Source: Rhodococcus zopfii NBRC 100606 = JCM 9919 (GTDB taxonomy: Bacteria > Actinomycetota > Actinomycetes > Mycobacteriales > Mycobacteriaceae). From it: 32,716 nucleotides of DNA. The notes below the pieces were generated by a model. The model ran no database searches. It worked only from the letters and a program-made list of their open reading frames with translations, and was not told the DNA's origin. This document shows positions 32,569 through 32,716 of the stretch, piece after piece. The position numbers and the translations under genes are program-made. The stretch's first letter is position 1. Every line of letters begins with the position of its first letter. The stretch covers positions 1-32,716 of the forward strand of contig NZ_BCXI01000002.1 in the NCBI RefSeq assembly GCF_001895025.1. Reading direction: 5' to 3'.

Positions 32569-32716
32569 TCAGAACGGGAGCGGAATGACCACCGGCGGGG
32601 CACCCGGGATCTGGATCTGGATCTGCGGGGCGGGCTCCGGGGCCGGTGGCGCCGGTACCGGTGCGGGCGCGGGCGGCGGAGGGGGCGGGGGCGGAGGTGG
32701 TGGCGGGGGAGGTTCC
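32569..32716 (-). CDS. C-terminal end of a proline-rich protein, partial
   Basis: The minus-strand frame ending at the TGA at 32569-32571 is open to the window edge. It codes for a run of prolines with some alanine, then EPAPQIQIQIPGAPPVVIPLPF. Proline tails of this kind occur on exported or wall-linked actinobacterial proteins. The body of the protein is outside the window, so nothing more can be said of its function. Confidence 0.6.
   Translation of the reverse strand, partial: EPPPPPPPPPPPPPPAPAPVPAPPAPEPAPQIQIQIPGAPPVVIPLPF

Noticed and set aside
32569..32716. Tandem DNA repeat in the G-rich stretch at the window end
   Set aside because: The minus strand reads as an open proline-rich frame with a plausible end, so coding low complexity explains it.
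1..32716. CRISPR array, tRNA, rRNA, prophage or insertion sequence
   Set aside because: No regularly spaced repeats, cloverleaf-like sequence, integrase or transposase motif was seen on either strand.

Overview
The window is high-G+C actinobacterial DNA, most like a mycolic-acid genus such as Rhodococcus, Nocardia, Gordonia or Mycobacterium. Pointers are an EthA-like Baeyer-Villiger monooxygenase, a glucosylglycerate hydrolase (known from mycobacteria), a large membrane protein that I recall as the actinobacterial DUF3556 type, a PhoX/DUF839 Tat protein, a PucR regulator, and several starts that look leaderless. No tRNA, rRNA, integrase, transposase, CRISPR array or replication origin was seen.

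Layout. (1) 1-1155: acetyl-CoA synthetase, cut by the window edge. (2) 1249-5717: a tightly packed minus-strand operon coding for a class I glutamine-amidotransferase-like hydrolase, an AmiS/UreI amide channel, an amidase and a glutamine-synthetase-like ligase, with a divergent MocR/GntR regulator (5833-7248). (3) 7287-11325: a membrane protein built from two tandem copies of a roughly 140-residue unit, a second amidase, and a LuxR-type regulator. (4) 11428-14157: a second MocR regulator divergent from a BenE-type symporter. (5) 14501-17052: a polar amino-acid ABC importer with binding protein and permease fused. (6) 17104-20691: a Tat-exported GH19-like wall hydrolase and a PhoX-family protein reading away from each other, with 681 bases between them. 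(7) 20746-25257: an overlapping operon DUF3556-type membrane protein, FAD oxidoreductase, PucR regulator. (8) 25353-26846: acyl-CoA ligase. (9) 26986-29294: glucosylglycerate hydrolase divergent from a spermidine-synthase-like protein. (10) 29284-31739: a PHP-domain protein followed by the EthA-like monooxygenase. (11) 31887-32558: SDR oxidoreductase, then the proline-rich tail of an unidentified protein.

How the genes may work together. The most striking unit is region 2. A GS-like ligase paired with a class I GATase is the arrangement of AtdA1/AtdA2 (TdnQ/TdnT) in aniline degradation, where an amine is gamma-glutamylated and the conjugate can be hydrolysed back. Here the pair sits with an amidase and an amide channel and without an aniline dioxygenase. 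The inferred route is amide uptake, hydrolysis to acid plus amine or ammonia, and capture of the amine as a gamma-glutamylamide. Region 3 adds a second amidase and a possible transporter. The glucosylglycerate hydrolase (linked in mycobacteria to recovery from nitrogen starvation) and the amino-acid importer give the window a loose nitrogen-supply theme, which is an inference from gene content.

Several compact palindromes lie at promoter positions and look like operators. Three gene ends carry strong hairpins that look like terminators. All coordinates were read by hand from the sequence; no database search was possible.
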